Source: an uncultured Intestinimonas sp.
GTDB lineage: Bacteria > Bacillota > Clostridia > Oscillospirales > Oscillospiraceae
Direction of reading: 5' to 3'
DNA: 36,587 bases
NCBI RefSeq assembly: GCF_944387245.1
Contig: NZ_CALXEE010000014.1
Span: 1-36,587 of the forward strand
Part shown: one piece after another, positions 1-7,398 of the stretch
Layout: the number at the start of each line of letters is the position of its first letter
Numbering within the stretch: the first letter of the stretch is position 1
Program-made: the position numbers and the translations under genes
Notes under the pieces: model-generated
The model's database searches: none
Seen by the model: only the letters and a program-made list of their open reading frames with translations
What the model was told of the DNA's origin: nothing

Positions 1-71
1 TATTCTCTATTCCGGCAAAGTTTTAATGTGCCCTCCGCTGATTTTATATCTTGGCAGCACTCTGTCATCCA

Positions 72-115
72 ATCCCCTATAGATCTTTGGGACAAAGATC
101 TATAGGGGATTTTTT
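72..115 (+). terminator. Rho-independent terminator of an upstream unit
   Basis: A perfect 17-bp inverted repeat (72-88 with 94-110) encloses a 5-nt loop and is followed by six T residues (110-115). It most likely ends a transcript whose gene lies before the window, because positions 1-71 contain no recognisable coding sequence. It also insulates the TetR-MATE operon from upstream transcription. Confidence 0.85.
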
Positions 116-197
116 ATCAAAATTACCACGATTATGCTCATTCACCTTACAGCGTATGGTGAAAAAGGAGGTTTTGATTTCCCTGGCATTTATTCTG

Positions 198-243
198 TTG
201 ACAAACTAATAGTATTAGTTTTAGAATGACTAATGCCGTTAGT
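198..243 (+). promoter_or_regulatory. Promoter and twin operators of the TetR-MATE operon
   Basis: TTGACA (198-203) and TAGAAT (222-227) are 18 bp apart, a good sigma-A promoter. Two matching palindromes, ACTAATAGTATTAGT (205-219) and ACTAATGCCGTTAGT (229-243), share the form ACTAAnnnnnTTAGT. Their centres are 24 bp apart. The first fills the spacer and the second covers the expected transcription start. This fits autorepression by the TetR protein encoded directly downstream. Promoter and palindromes are seen directly; the repressor assignment is inferred. Confidence 0.75.
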
Positions 244-263
244 TTTAAAGGAGGGTCTATACT

Positions 264-872
264 ATGGGTACCAAGGGCCTATCAAAAGAGCTGATTGTGG
301 CGGAGGCCATTGCCTGTATCGAGAGTACCGGGCAACCAGGTGTGTCACTCCATGAACTGGCCAGAAGGCTGGGGGTGAAAACACCGTCCTTATATAACCA
401 CATTAAAAATACAAAAGAGTTGCAATATGAGGTCTTTCGGCACGCCATCGAAAAATTTGTAGTGAATCAAAAGGCGGCCACATTGGACAAACGAAAGGAT
501 GATGCGGTAAAGGCCTTTGCAGAGGCATACCACACTTTTGCGGTAGAAAATAAGGGATTGTATCGGCTTATCATGTCCATTCCGTCAGAGGATGACGACC
601 GAGCGAAGGAACTGGCAATTCCGCTCTTGGAAACTGTCGTTGAGATCTTGTCGGATTATGGGCTGTTAGAGGAGACCATCGCCCACTGGCAGCGTGTCTT
701 CCGTGCCATTTTACACGGGTTCATCTCCGAGGAGGAACTGGGGTATTTCTACTATTATCGATCTATCGATCTGCGGAAAAGCCGTGAGATTGCAGTGCAG
801 TGTTTCCTGGATGGATTGCATGCGGAGATCGAAAAGGATACAGAAATGAGATTGGGAGAGAGTGGACAATGA
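264..872 (+). CDS. TetR/AcrR family regulator (WHG-type C-terminal domain)
   Basis: A 202-residue one-component repressor. The N-terminal helix-turn-helix spans about residues 27-51 (LHELARRLGVKTPSLYNHI), typical of TetR DNA-binding domains. The C-terminal ligand domain contains an LHGF motif, as in the TetR_C WHG group. ATG 264 follows AAAGGAGGG (247-255) at normal distance. Its stop overlaps the start of the downstream MATE gene (ATGA, 869-872), so the two are co-transcribed and probably translationally coupled. Two palindromes in its own promoter suggest it represses the operon until an exported compound binds. The gene is more AT-rich than most neighbours, which may reflect acquisition. 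The ligand cannot be predicted. Confidence 0.9.
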   Translation: MGTKGLSKELIVAEAIACIESTGQPGVSLHELARRLGVKTPSLYNHIKNTKELQYEVFRHAIEKFVVNQKAATLDKRKDDAVKAFAEAYHTFAVENKGLYRLIMSIPSEDDDRAKELAIPLLETVVEILSDYGLLEETIAHWQRVFRAILHGFISEEELGYFYYYRSIDLRKSREIAVQCFLDGLHAEIEKDTEMRLGESGQ

Positions 873-2848
873 CAAAGAACAACGAACTGTTTACAACCAT
901 GCCGGTTGGGAAGGCCGTGGCCAAGCTTGCTGTTCCCACGGTCGTCAGTCAGATCATCGTCATCCTTTATAGTCTGGCAGACACCTTCTTTATCGGCCAG
1001 ATCGGTGATCCCAACCAGATCGCAGCCCTTTCCATCACGTTTCCCATCTATACGCTCCTGACTGCTGTGGCCAATCTCTTCGGCATCGGCGCCAACAGCA
1101 TCATCGCCAGAAGCATGGGTCAAAACGATGAGCTGACCGCAAAGAAGGCATCCTCATTCTCCTTCTGGGCGGGACTCGCCGTGACTTTGGTACTGTCTGT
1201 CCTGCTGGCAATCTTTATGCAGCCGGTTCTGCTGTTCTTCGGCGCAGATGAATTTACCCTGGGCTTTACCACGGACTATCTGTTCTGGGTCTTTGTCATT
1301 GGCGGGATCCCGACGGTAGCGGGGCTGGTTCTGGGGCATCTGGTCCGTGCGGTGGGAAAGACGAAGGAGGCCGGTATCGGTCTGACCATTGGCGGCGTCA
1401 TGAATATCATCCTTGACCCCATCTTTATTTTTGTCTTCCACATGGATGTGGCCGGTGCAGCTGTCGCCACCATGCTTTCCAACGCTATCTCTATGGTGTA
1501 TTTCTTCGTTGTGCTTGCAAAGATGAGAAAGTCGACCGTTCTTACCCTTTCGCCGAAATACTTCTTACTGGAGAAGAAGGTGGCCTGGGGGACGCTGTCG
1601 GTTGGATTCCCCGCCGCTATTTCGGTACTTCTGGTCTCTGTTTCCATCTCGCTTTTGAACGGCCTGCTGCTGAAGCATGAGAATGGCAACATTCTTTCCG
1701 CAGCCTACGGCGTGACGTCTAAGTGCGGAACCATCGCGCTTCACATCAGTATCGGCATCGCCCAGGGTGTTATGCCCCTGATTGGATACAGCTATGGCGC
1801 TAAGGACCACAAGCGGGTCCATGCGGTGTGTCGTCTCTCCTTCATCATCCTGTTCATTTTCTCCATTGTGTTCCTCGCCATTGTGCAGCTAATTCCGGAC
1901 ACCATCGTTCGGCTATTTATTGACCATGAGGAGACCATCGCCGTAGGCGGTGCGTTCATGCGCCGGTGGTCCTGGTGTGTGATCGGCATGAGCCTGTTCA
2001 ACATGTATAACTCTATCTTCCAGGCTGTGGGCAAGTGGAAGACATCGCTGCTGCTGGCGGTGCTGCGACTGGGGGTCATCTTCTCCGTTCTCTGCATCGT
2101 TCTCGACCATTTCTTCGGTGTCAGCGGCCTGATGTGGGTACAGGCGATCACCGATACACTGTCCTGCCTGATCGCTATGGGCCTGTACAGCCGCTTCAAG
2201 AAGTCCCTCATGAAGGAGCTCGCCGTGACGCCGGAAGTTGCTGCCGCGCCGGTTACCTCCAACCGGGTCATTACCATCAGCCGGGAGTTCGGCAGCGGCG
2301 GCAGGACCATCGGCAAGGAGGTTGCAGCCAAGCTTGGTATTCCTTGCTACGACAGCGAACTCATTGAGAAGATCGCCGCGGAGAGCGGACTTGCAAAAGA
2401 GTACATCGAAAAGCATGGCGAATACGCTGCGTCTGACAGCCTGTATGAGAACGCCGTAGCCGGCAGAGGGCGTGACGGTCAGTCTGACTCGGACAAGATG
2501 TGGCTGGCACAGGAAAAAGTAGTGACCGACCTGGCGGAGAAGGAGTCCTGTGTTATCGTAGGCCGTTGTGCCGACTATATCCTGCGGGATACCGCCGACT
2601 GCCTGACAGTCTTTATCCATGCGTCGGATGAGAAGCGTGCTGAGCGCATCGTATCGGTATACGGCCAGCGTGAGGAGTCGCCTGCCCAACGCCTGCATGA
2701 TAAGGACAAAAAGCGCAAAGCTTATTATGAACTCTATACCGGTACCTGCTGGGGACAGGCGGACAATTACGCTCTGTGTCTGGACAGCGGTAAGATCGGT
2801 ATCGACGGATGCGTCGAAATGATCGCACAGCTCTATCAGCACTCCTAA
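869..2848 (+). CDS. MATE family efflux transporter fused to a cytidylate-kinase-like domain
   Basis: A 659-residue two-domain protein. Residues 1 to about 450 form a complete MATE transporter (two six-helix halves; early motif PTVVSQIIVILYSLADTFFI), expected to export cationic or drug-like compounds using Na+ or H+. After a short Ala/Pro-rich linker, residues 465-659 match the cytidylate_kin2 group, beginning NRVITISREFGSGGRTIG. This glycine-rich loop resembles a P-loop but lacks the canonical GK[S/T], so kinase activity is uncertain. ATG 869 overlaps the tetR stop and has GGGAGAG upstream. In-frame starts further upstream lie inside tetR and are unlikely. The fusion is intact, without a frameshift. 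What the cytosolic domain does for transport is unknown. Confidence 0.88.
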   Translation: MTKNNELFTTMPVGKAVAKLAVPTVVSQIIVILYSLADTFFIGQIGDPNQIAALSITFPIYTLLTAVANLFGIGANSIIARSMGQNDELTAKKASSFSFWAGLAVTLVLSVLLAIFMQPVLLFFGADEFTLGFTTDYLFWVFVIGGIPTVAGLVLGHLVRAVGKTKEAGIGLTIGGVMNIILDPIFIFVFHMDVAGAAVATMLSNAISMVYFFVVLAKMRKSTVLTLSPKYFLLEKKVAWGTLSVGFPAAISVLLVSVSISLLNGLLLKHENGNILSAAYGVTSKCGTIALHISIGIAQGVMPLIGYSYGAKDHKRVHAVCRLSFIILFIFSIVFLAIVQLIPDTIVRLFIDHEETIAVGGAFMRRWSWCVIGMSLFNMYNSIFQAVGKWKTSLLLAVLRLGVIFSVLCIVLDHFFGVSGLMWVQAITDTLSCLIAMGLYSRFKKSLMKELAVTPEVAAAPVTSNRVITISREFGSGGRTIGKEVAAKLGIPCYDSELIEKIAAESGLAKEYIEKHGEYAASDSLYENAVAGRGRDGQSDSDKMWLAQEKVVTDLAEKESCVIVGRCADYILRDTADCLTVFIHASDEKRAERIVSVYGQREESPAQRLHDKDKKRKAYYELYTGTCWGQADNYALCLDSGKIGIDGCVEMIAQLYQHS

Positions 2849-2879
2849 TAGCTGTGCTTTGGGAGAGAAAGAAACGATG

Positions 2880-2922
2880 GGAAACGGTCGGGAGCCAGAA
2901 TGGCTCCCGGCCGTTTCCTGTT
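2880..2922 (+). terminator. Terminator of the TetR-MATE operon
   Basis: An 18-bp stem (2880-2897 with 2901-2918, one G-T wobble, 3-nt loop) followed by TGTTTCTC. The T tract is imperfect but the stem is very stable, and it lies 32 nt past the MATE stop. Confidence 0.65.
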
Positions 2923-2949
2923 TCTCGTCACCGTGCTCTATGCACATGG

Positions 2950-2979
2950 TTGACCGCAGAGATATGAACAGGGTAAAAT
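2950..2979 (+). promoter_or_regulatory. Promoter for the PcrA-type helicase gene
   Basis: TTGACC (2950-2955) and TAAAAT (2974-2979) with an 18-bp spacer, between the preceding terminator and the helicase start at 3027. Confidence 0.55.
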
Positions 2980-3026
2980 AAAAGAAATATGTACCCTGCT
3001 GGAGTGGTCTGGCAGGGGAGGGGAGG

Positions 3027-5186
3027 ATGAACATGTGTGACCTGCTGTCAGGGCTAAACGATGCCCAGAGAGAGGCAGTCACCTCCACAGAAGGGGTAAT
3101 CCGGGTCATCGCCGGGGCTGGCTCCGGAAAGACCCGGGCGCTGTCCCACCGTTTTGCCTTTTTGGTGGAGGAGGTGGGTATCCTGCCAGGCAATATTCTC
3201 TGTGTCACCTTCACCAACAAGTCTGCCGCCGAGATGCGCCAGCGCATCCACGCTCTTACCGGAGATAACGACACCGGCTACATCAATACCTTCCACGGTT
3301 TCTGTGTCTCCGTCCTCCAGGAGGACAGCAGTGCCGTGGGCTATCCCAAGCGATTTCTGGTTCTGGACAACGCGGATATTGACGCTATGCTCCAAATCAT
3401 CTATGAGGAGCGGGGGCTCTCCCTGCGGGACATGACCTTCCAGAAGGCCAGAGACATGATCGAAATGCGTAAGCTTTTTAAAGAGCCTGACTATTACCAG
3501 GAGATGATTGCGCTCTCTCTGGAGGGCCTCCGGCAGAAGTACTCGGACGCGGTGCGGGCAGAGGACATAATTTTCTATGGATATCTCTATCAGGAGAAAA
3601 AATGCTTCGGCCTGGACTACAACGACCTTATCAAATTTACCCTGTACATCCTTGCACAGCGCCCGGATCTGAGGGAGAAGTGGCAGCAGCGGCTGGAATA
3701 CATCATGATCGACGAGTTCCAGGATATCGACCTGCTCCAGTACCAGCTGATGGAGGTCCTCTGCGGATACCATAAAAACCTCTTCGTAGTGGGGGACCCG
3801 GATCAGACCATCTACTCCTGGAGAGGCGCCGATATCCGTTACCTCCTGGAGTTGGACAAAGCTTTCCCCGGGACCCGGACCATTCTGATGATGGAGAATT
3901 ATCGCTCCACGCCGGAGATTCTGGCGGCGGCCAATTCCCTCATTGCCAAGAACCAGTACCGGCTTGAAAAAGACCTCATTCCCACCCTGCCCCCCGGCGA
4001 GCCCGTCCATTGTCACCTGGCAGACACCCAGGAAGGAGAGGCCAAGTGGATGGCGCAGCAGATGCTGGATCTTCACGAGCGGGGTGTTCAGTGGCGGGAG
4101 ATGGCTGTGCTCTATCGTGCGCACTATGTCTCACGTTCGGTGGAGGAGACCTTTCTTCATGCCCGGATTCCCTACATGATCTACAGCGGGGTGCCGTTTT
4201 ATGGGCGCATGGAGATCAAGGACGCTCTGGCCTACCTGCGCATACTGATCTACCGGGACGATCTCTCCTTTCTTCGGGTGGCCAATGTCCCCAAGCGAAA
4301 CCTGGGGAAACGCCGCATGGCCGCCCTCCGGGACTATGCCGCCCGGCACGACTGTTCCCTGTACCAGGCACTCCAGGACAATGTGGAGGAGGATATTTTC
4401 CGAAATACCAAGGGCCGGCAGTTTCTCTCCCTGGTGGAAAACCTTTCTGTTCAGGCGGAAGAACGGCCGGTTTCCGAAGTGCTCACTGCCGTGCTCCAGG
4501 AAAGTGGCTATGAGCGGATGCTCCGCACGGAGGGCAGCCAGGAGCGGTTGGACAATTTAGCTGAGCTCAAACAATCCATCTACGAGTACGAGACCACCTG
4601 TGGGGAGGAGGCCACACTGGAGCACTACCTGACCCACGTGGCGCTCCTGACTAACAGTGACACCGAAGAGCACAGGGATCGGGTCCGGCTGATGACGGTG
4701 CATGCCGCCAAAGGTCTGGAATTTCCATACGTATTCCTCTGCGGGATGAGCGAGGGTATTTTTCCCTCACGGAAGGTGCGTACCCTTCAGGCCATGGAGG
4801 AGGAGCGGCGGCTGGCCTTTGTTGCCCTGACCCGGGCCGAAAAAGGCCTTTTCCTCTCTGCCTCTGGTGGTCGAAACTTTGATGGAGCCCCACGGTACCC
4901 CTCTCGTTTCCTATTGGACATAGATACTGATTTGCTGGATCGTACCGGGGATTTCAGTGAGCGTCTCATTCAGGAGGCACGGGCTGCCATAGAGAGCAGT
5001 CAGCGCTATCTGCCTGAAAATGATGAGCAGACTACGTTGATGCCGGGACAACGGGTGAGGCACTCGGTCTTTGGTATGGGGACTGTGCTGGATGTGGATC
5101 TGGAAAAGTCAGCCCACGTGATCCAGTTTGACGATTTGCCTACTCCCAGGAGCATCTCCTTTAAAGCGAAGTTAGAACGGCTCTGA
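3027..5186 (+). CDS. pcrA: ATP-dependent DNA helicase, UvrD/PcrA type (superfamily 1)
   Basis: A 719-residue 3'-5' DNA helicase for repair and replication-fork processing. Motif I is GAGSGKT (30-36), motif II DEFQD (229-233), and motif III GDPDQTIYSWRGA starts at residue 256. The late motif VHAAKGLEFPYVF and VALTRAE are also present. The C-terminus carries the PcrA-like segment VRHSVFGMGTVLDVD, which in the family contacts RNA polymerase. Length is normal for PcrA. ATG 3027 follows GGGGAGGGGAGG (about 3015-3026) very closely; ATG 3033 in the same frame is the alternative start and has better spacing. UvrD and PcrA cannot be firmly separated by sequence alone; PcrA is the usual Firmicute orthologue. 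Confidence 0.93.
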   Translation: MNMCDLLSGLNDAQREAVTSTEGVIRVIAGAGSGKTRALSHRFAFLVEEVGILPGNILCVTFTNKSAAEMRQRIHALTGDNDTGYINTFHGFCVSVLQEDSSAVGYPKRFLVLDNADIDAMLQIIYEERGLSLRDMTFQKARDMIEMRKLFKEPDYYQEMIALSLEGLRQKYSDAVRAEDIIFYGYLYQEKKCFGLDYNDLIKFTLYILAQRPDLREKWQQRLEYIMIDEFQDIDLLQYQLMEVLCGYHKNLFVVGDPDQTIYSWRGADIRYLLELDKAFPGTRTILMMENYRSTPEILAAANSLIAKNQYRLEKDLIPTLPPGEPVHCHLADTQEGEAKWMAQQMLDLHERGVQWREMAVLYRAHYVSRSVEETFLHARIPYMIYSGVPFYGRMEIKDALAYLRILIYRDDLSFLRVANVPKRNLGKRRMAALRDYAARHDCSLYQALQDNVEEDIFRNTKGRQFLSLVENLSVQAEERPVSEVLTAVLQESGYERMLRTEGSQERLDNLAELKQSIYEYETTCGEEATLEHYLTHVALLTNSDTEEHRDRVRLMTVHAAKGLEFPYVFLCGMSEGIFPSRKVRTLQAMEEERRLAFVALTRAEKGLFLSASGGRNFDGAPRYPSRFLLDIDTDLLDRTGDFSERLIQEARAAIESSQRYLPENDEQTTLMPGQRVRHSVFGMGTVLDVDLEKSAHVIQFDDLPTPRSISFKAKLERL

Positions 5187-5215
5187 GACAAAAGAAAACT
5201 TTTCCGTTCGTCCTA

Positions 5216-5245
5216 TTGCAGAGTATGAGCTGGATATGGTACGAT
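5216..5245 (+). promoter_or_regulatory. Promoter for guaA
   Basis: TTGCAG (5216-5221) and TACGAT (5240-5245), 18-bp spacer. The implied leader is only about 25 nt, too short for a purine riboswitch. Confidence 0.5.
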
Positions 5246-5274
5246 AAACAAAATTGAACATGGGAGGTACTGCA

Positions 5275-6564
5275 ATGAAGCAGGACATGATCCTTGTACT
5301 GGACCTGGGCAGCGAGGAAAATCCCCGTCTGGCCAGAGAGATCCGTGCCCTTGGCGTTTACAGCGAGATCCATCCTCACGACATTACTCTGGAAGAGCTC
5401 AAGGCTCTCCCCAATGTGAAGGGCATTATTCTCAACGGCGGTCCTAACCGGGTGGTGGATGGCGTCGAGATCGACGTCTCCAAGGACATCTATAATTATG
5501 ATGTTCCCGTGCTCCTGGCTGACCACAAAGGGGACAAGCCCTGGCCCGCAGATCCCGCCGAGCGGAAGGAGGCTCTTTCCAACTTTGTCTTTGGACTGTG
5601 CGGTGCTCAGGCCAACTGGAACATGGACAACTTCATTGCTGACCAGGTGGAGCTCATCCGGGAGCAGGTGGGGGACAAAAAGGTCCTCCTGGCCCTCTCC
5701 GGCGGCGTGGACTCCTCCGTGGTGGCCGCCCTGCTCATCAAGGCCATCGGCAAGCAGCTCACCTGCGTCCATGTGAACCATGGCCTCCTGCGCAAGGGCG
5801 AGCCCGAGCAGGTGGTGGAGGTTTTCCGTCATCAGATGGATGCCAACCTGATCTACGTGGACGCCGTGGACCGTTTCCTGGATAAGCTGGCCGGGGTGGC
5901 CGACCCCGAGCAGAAACGAAAGATCATCGGTGCTGAGTTTATCCGCGTCTTCGAGGAGGAGGCCCGGAAGTTGGACGGCATCGAGTTCCTGGGTCAGGGC
6001 ACCATCTATCCCGACATCATCGAGTCCGGCACCAAGACGGTGAAGGCGGTCAAGTCCCACCACAATGTGGGCGGTCTCCCTGAGGATCTGGACTTCCAAC
6101 TGGTGGAGCCTCTGAAGATGCTTTTCAAGGACGAGGTCCGTGCCTGCGGCAAGGCCCTGGGTCTGCCCGACGGCATGGTTTACCGGCAGCCCTTCCCTGG
6201 TCCCGGCCTGGGCGTCCGCTGCCTGGGCGCCATCACCCGGGACCGTCTGGAAGCCGTCCGGGAATCCGATGCCATCCTGCGGGAGGAGTTCGCCAAAAAC
6301 GGCCTGGAGGGGAAGGTGTGGCAGTACTTCACCGTGGTCCCCGACTTCAAGTCTGTGGGTGTGAAGGACGGAAAGCGTACCTTTGACTGGCCGGTGATCC
6401 TCCGGGCGGTGAACACGGTGGACGCTATGACCGCAACCGTGGAAGACGTGCCCTTTGCGCTCCTCCAGAAGATCACGGCGCGCATCACTGCCGAAGTCAA
6501 AGGGGTCAATCGCGTCCTCTATGACCTGACGCCGAAGCCCTGCGGCACCATCGAATGGGAGTGA
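5275..6564 (+). CDS. guaA: GMP synthase with a truncated, catalytically empty glutaminase domain
   Basis: Makes GMP from XMP, ATP and a nitrogen donor. ATG 5275 is chosen because GGGAGG (5262-5267) sits just upstream. The 429-residue protein is about 85 residues shorter than ordinary GuaA (about 510-525). The ATP-pyrophosphatase domain is intact: P-loop SGGVDSS at 142-148, then GLLRKGE and IESGTKT. The dimerisation domain is also intact, from PFPGPGLG to the terminal TIEWE. The N-terminal class I glutaminase domain begins normally (MILVLDLGSEEN; GGPNRVVDG), but after DVPVL (76-80) the nucleophile motif GICYG is absent. A short unrelated stretch (81-102) joins directly to NFVFGLCG, so the Cys, His and Glu of the catalytic triad are all missing. 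The reading frame is open throughout. The enzyme is predicted to use free ammonia or a separate glutaminase partner. Confidence 0.92.
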   Translation: MKQDMILVLDLGSEENPRLAREIRALGVYSEIHPHDITLEELKALPNVKGIILNGGPNRVVDGVEIDVSKDIYNYDVPVLLADHKGDKPWPADPAERKEALSNFVFGLCGAQANWNMDNFIADQVELIREQVGDKKVLLALSGGVDSSVVAALLIKAIGKQLTCVHVNHGLLRKGEPEQVVEVFRHQMDANLIYVDAVDRFLDKLAGVADPEQKRKIIGAEFIRVFEEEARKLDGIEFLGQGTIYPDIIESGTKTVKAVKSHHNVGGLPEDLDFQLVEPLKMLFKDEVRACGKALGLPDGMVYRQPFPGPGLGVRCLGAITRDRLEAVRESDAILREEFAKNGLEGKVWQYFTVVPDFKSVGVKDGKRTFDWPVILRAVNTVDAMTATVEDVPFALLQKITARITAEVKGVNRVLYDLTPKPCGTIEWE

Positions 6565-6571
6565 GTTAATC

Positions 6572-6614
6572 AAAGCCGGCAAAGCATTACGTATAGTGCT
6601 TTGCGGGCTTTTGC
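6572..6614 (+). terminator. Terminator of guaA
   Basis: A 15-bp stem with one mismatch (6572-6586 with 6597-6611) followed by TTTTGCC. It lies 8 nt past the guaA stop. Confidence 0.75.
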
Positions 6615-6705
6615 CTGCTAGATAAATAAGGTGAACGAAAAATATGATTCCACAGGCTTTCTGTGTTTATAAATAGATACTAAAACTGAAAAGGGGTTGT
6701 TCATT

Positions 6706-6759
6706 ATGACAATGAAAGATATTCGAAACTATACAAGTTGGAGGGTGGCTCTAAGTTAA
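6706..6759 (+). CDS. Possible 17-residue leader peptide upstream of the GNAT gene
   Basis: ATG 6706 to TAA 6757-6759 encodes MTMKDIRNYTSWRVALS. It has a good SD, AAAAGGGG (6689-6696), 9 nt upstream. The end of the frame overlaps GGAGGGT (6740-6746), which can pair with ACCCTCC (6759-6765). CCTCC (6761-6765) can alternatively pair with the SD GGAGG (6773-6777) of the next gene. This is the arrangement of a translational attenuator, but no experiment or homologue is known to me, so coding status is tentative. Confidence 0.3.
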   Translation: MTMKDIRNYTSWRVALS

Positions 6760-6783
6760 CCCTCCTAGTGATGGAGGATAGCT

Positions 6784-7254
6784 ATGAGTAAAATTACTTT
6801 AAAGAAAATCGATGCATCAAATTTCATTGATTGCTTCCACTTAGAACTTGCGGTGGGACAAGAGAAGTACGTTTCAAGTCCGATTCGCAGTCTCGCACAA
6901 GCGTATGTCTATTACAACCAATGCGTGCCATTTGGCATATATGCAGAAGATAAAATGGTTGGATATGTAATGGTCATCTATGATTATGATGAAGAAGTAT
7001 ATAATATTTGGCACATGATGATGGATCGCACTTTTCAGGGGAAGGGGTACGGGAAAGGTGCATTGCAGGAAGTGCTCAAATACATTGCCTCAAAACCTTT
7101 TGGGAGTTCAAAAACCGTTTTAATTACCTGTAATCCCCAAAATGAAGTGGCATATAGACTATATCGCCAAATTGGATTTACCGAAACCGGCAGAAGCGAT
7201 GATGACGAACTGGAATTGGGCATAACCCTGGCAAATGCGCTCCCATATCATTAA
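6784..7254 (+). CDS. GNAT family N-acetyltransferase, spermidine/spermine acetyltransferase-like
   Basis: A 156-residue single-domain acetyl-CoA-dependent acetyltransferase. The acetyl-CoA loop is RTFQGKGYGKGAL (Q/R-x-x-G-x-G/A pattern) and the C-terminal part has NEVAYRLYRQIGF, typical of GNATs. The overall layout resembles Bacillus BltD/PaiA-type polyamine acetyltransferases, but the substrate is inferred from family similarity only. ATG 6784 follows GGAGG (6773-6777). Base composition is clearly more AT-rich than the flanking guaA and tgt genes. The gene is flanked by terminators on both sides, so it looks like a single-gene insertion by transfer. The upstream leader may control its translation. 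Confidence 0.85.
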   Translation: MSKITLKKIDASNFIDCFHLELAVGQEKYVSSPIRSLAQAYVYYNQCVPFGIYAEDKMVGYVMVIYDYDEEVYNIWHMMMDRTFQGKGYGKGALQEVLKYIASKPFGSSKTVLITCNPQNEVAYRLYRQIGFTETGRSDDDELELGITLANALPYH

Positions 7255-7261
7255 ATTTGTC

Positions 7262-7296
7262 GAGCGGTCCGGCCTGTATGACCGGACCGCTCCCTT
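7262..7296 (+). terminator. Terminator-like hairpin after the GNAT gene
   Basis: A perfect 11-bp GC-rich stem (7262-7272 with 7282-7292, 9-nt loop) 7 nt past the stop. The downstream tract (CCTTCTAT) is weak. Confidence 0.6.
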
Positions 7297-7303
7297 CTAT
7301 GTA

Positions 7304-7332
7304 TTGTAAAAACAGTGGTATTCTGTTATAAT
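7304..7332 (+). promoter_or_regulatory. Promoter for tgt
   Basis: TTGTAA (7304-7309) and TATAAT (7327-7332) with a 17-bp spacer. The start site would fall near 7339, leaving a leader of about 60 nt. Confidence 0.75.
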
Positions 7333-7398
7333 GGCATCTGTTGTCAATGAAAATAGGACCGGATATCCAGTTCCGGTCGGAAGAATAGGAGTTTTTGC

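Noticed and set aside
174-209. Short frame from TTG 174 after AAAGGAGG (164-171)
   Set aside because: Only 11 codons, running through the tetR promoter and operator, with no pairing or attenuation layout.
5187-5274. Purine riboswitch before guaA
   Set aside because: The candidate promoter leaves only about 25-30 nt of leader and no purine aptamer core is visible.
7333-7398. PreQ1 riboswitch before tgt
   Set aside because: The leader of about 60 nt does not show a convincing aptamer stem plus A-rich tail; nothing beyond an SD was found.
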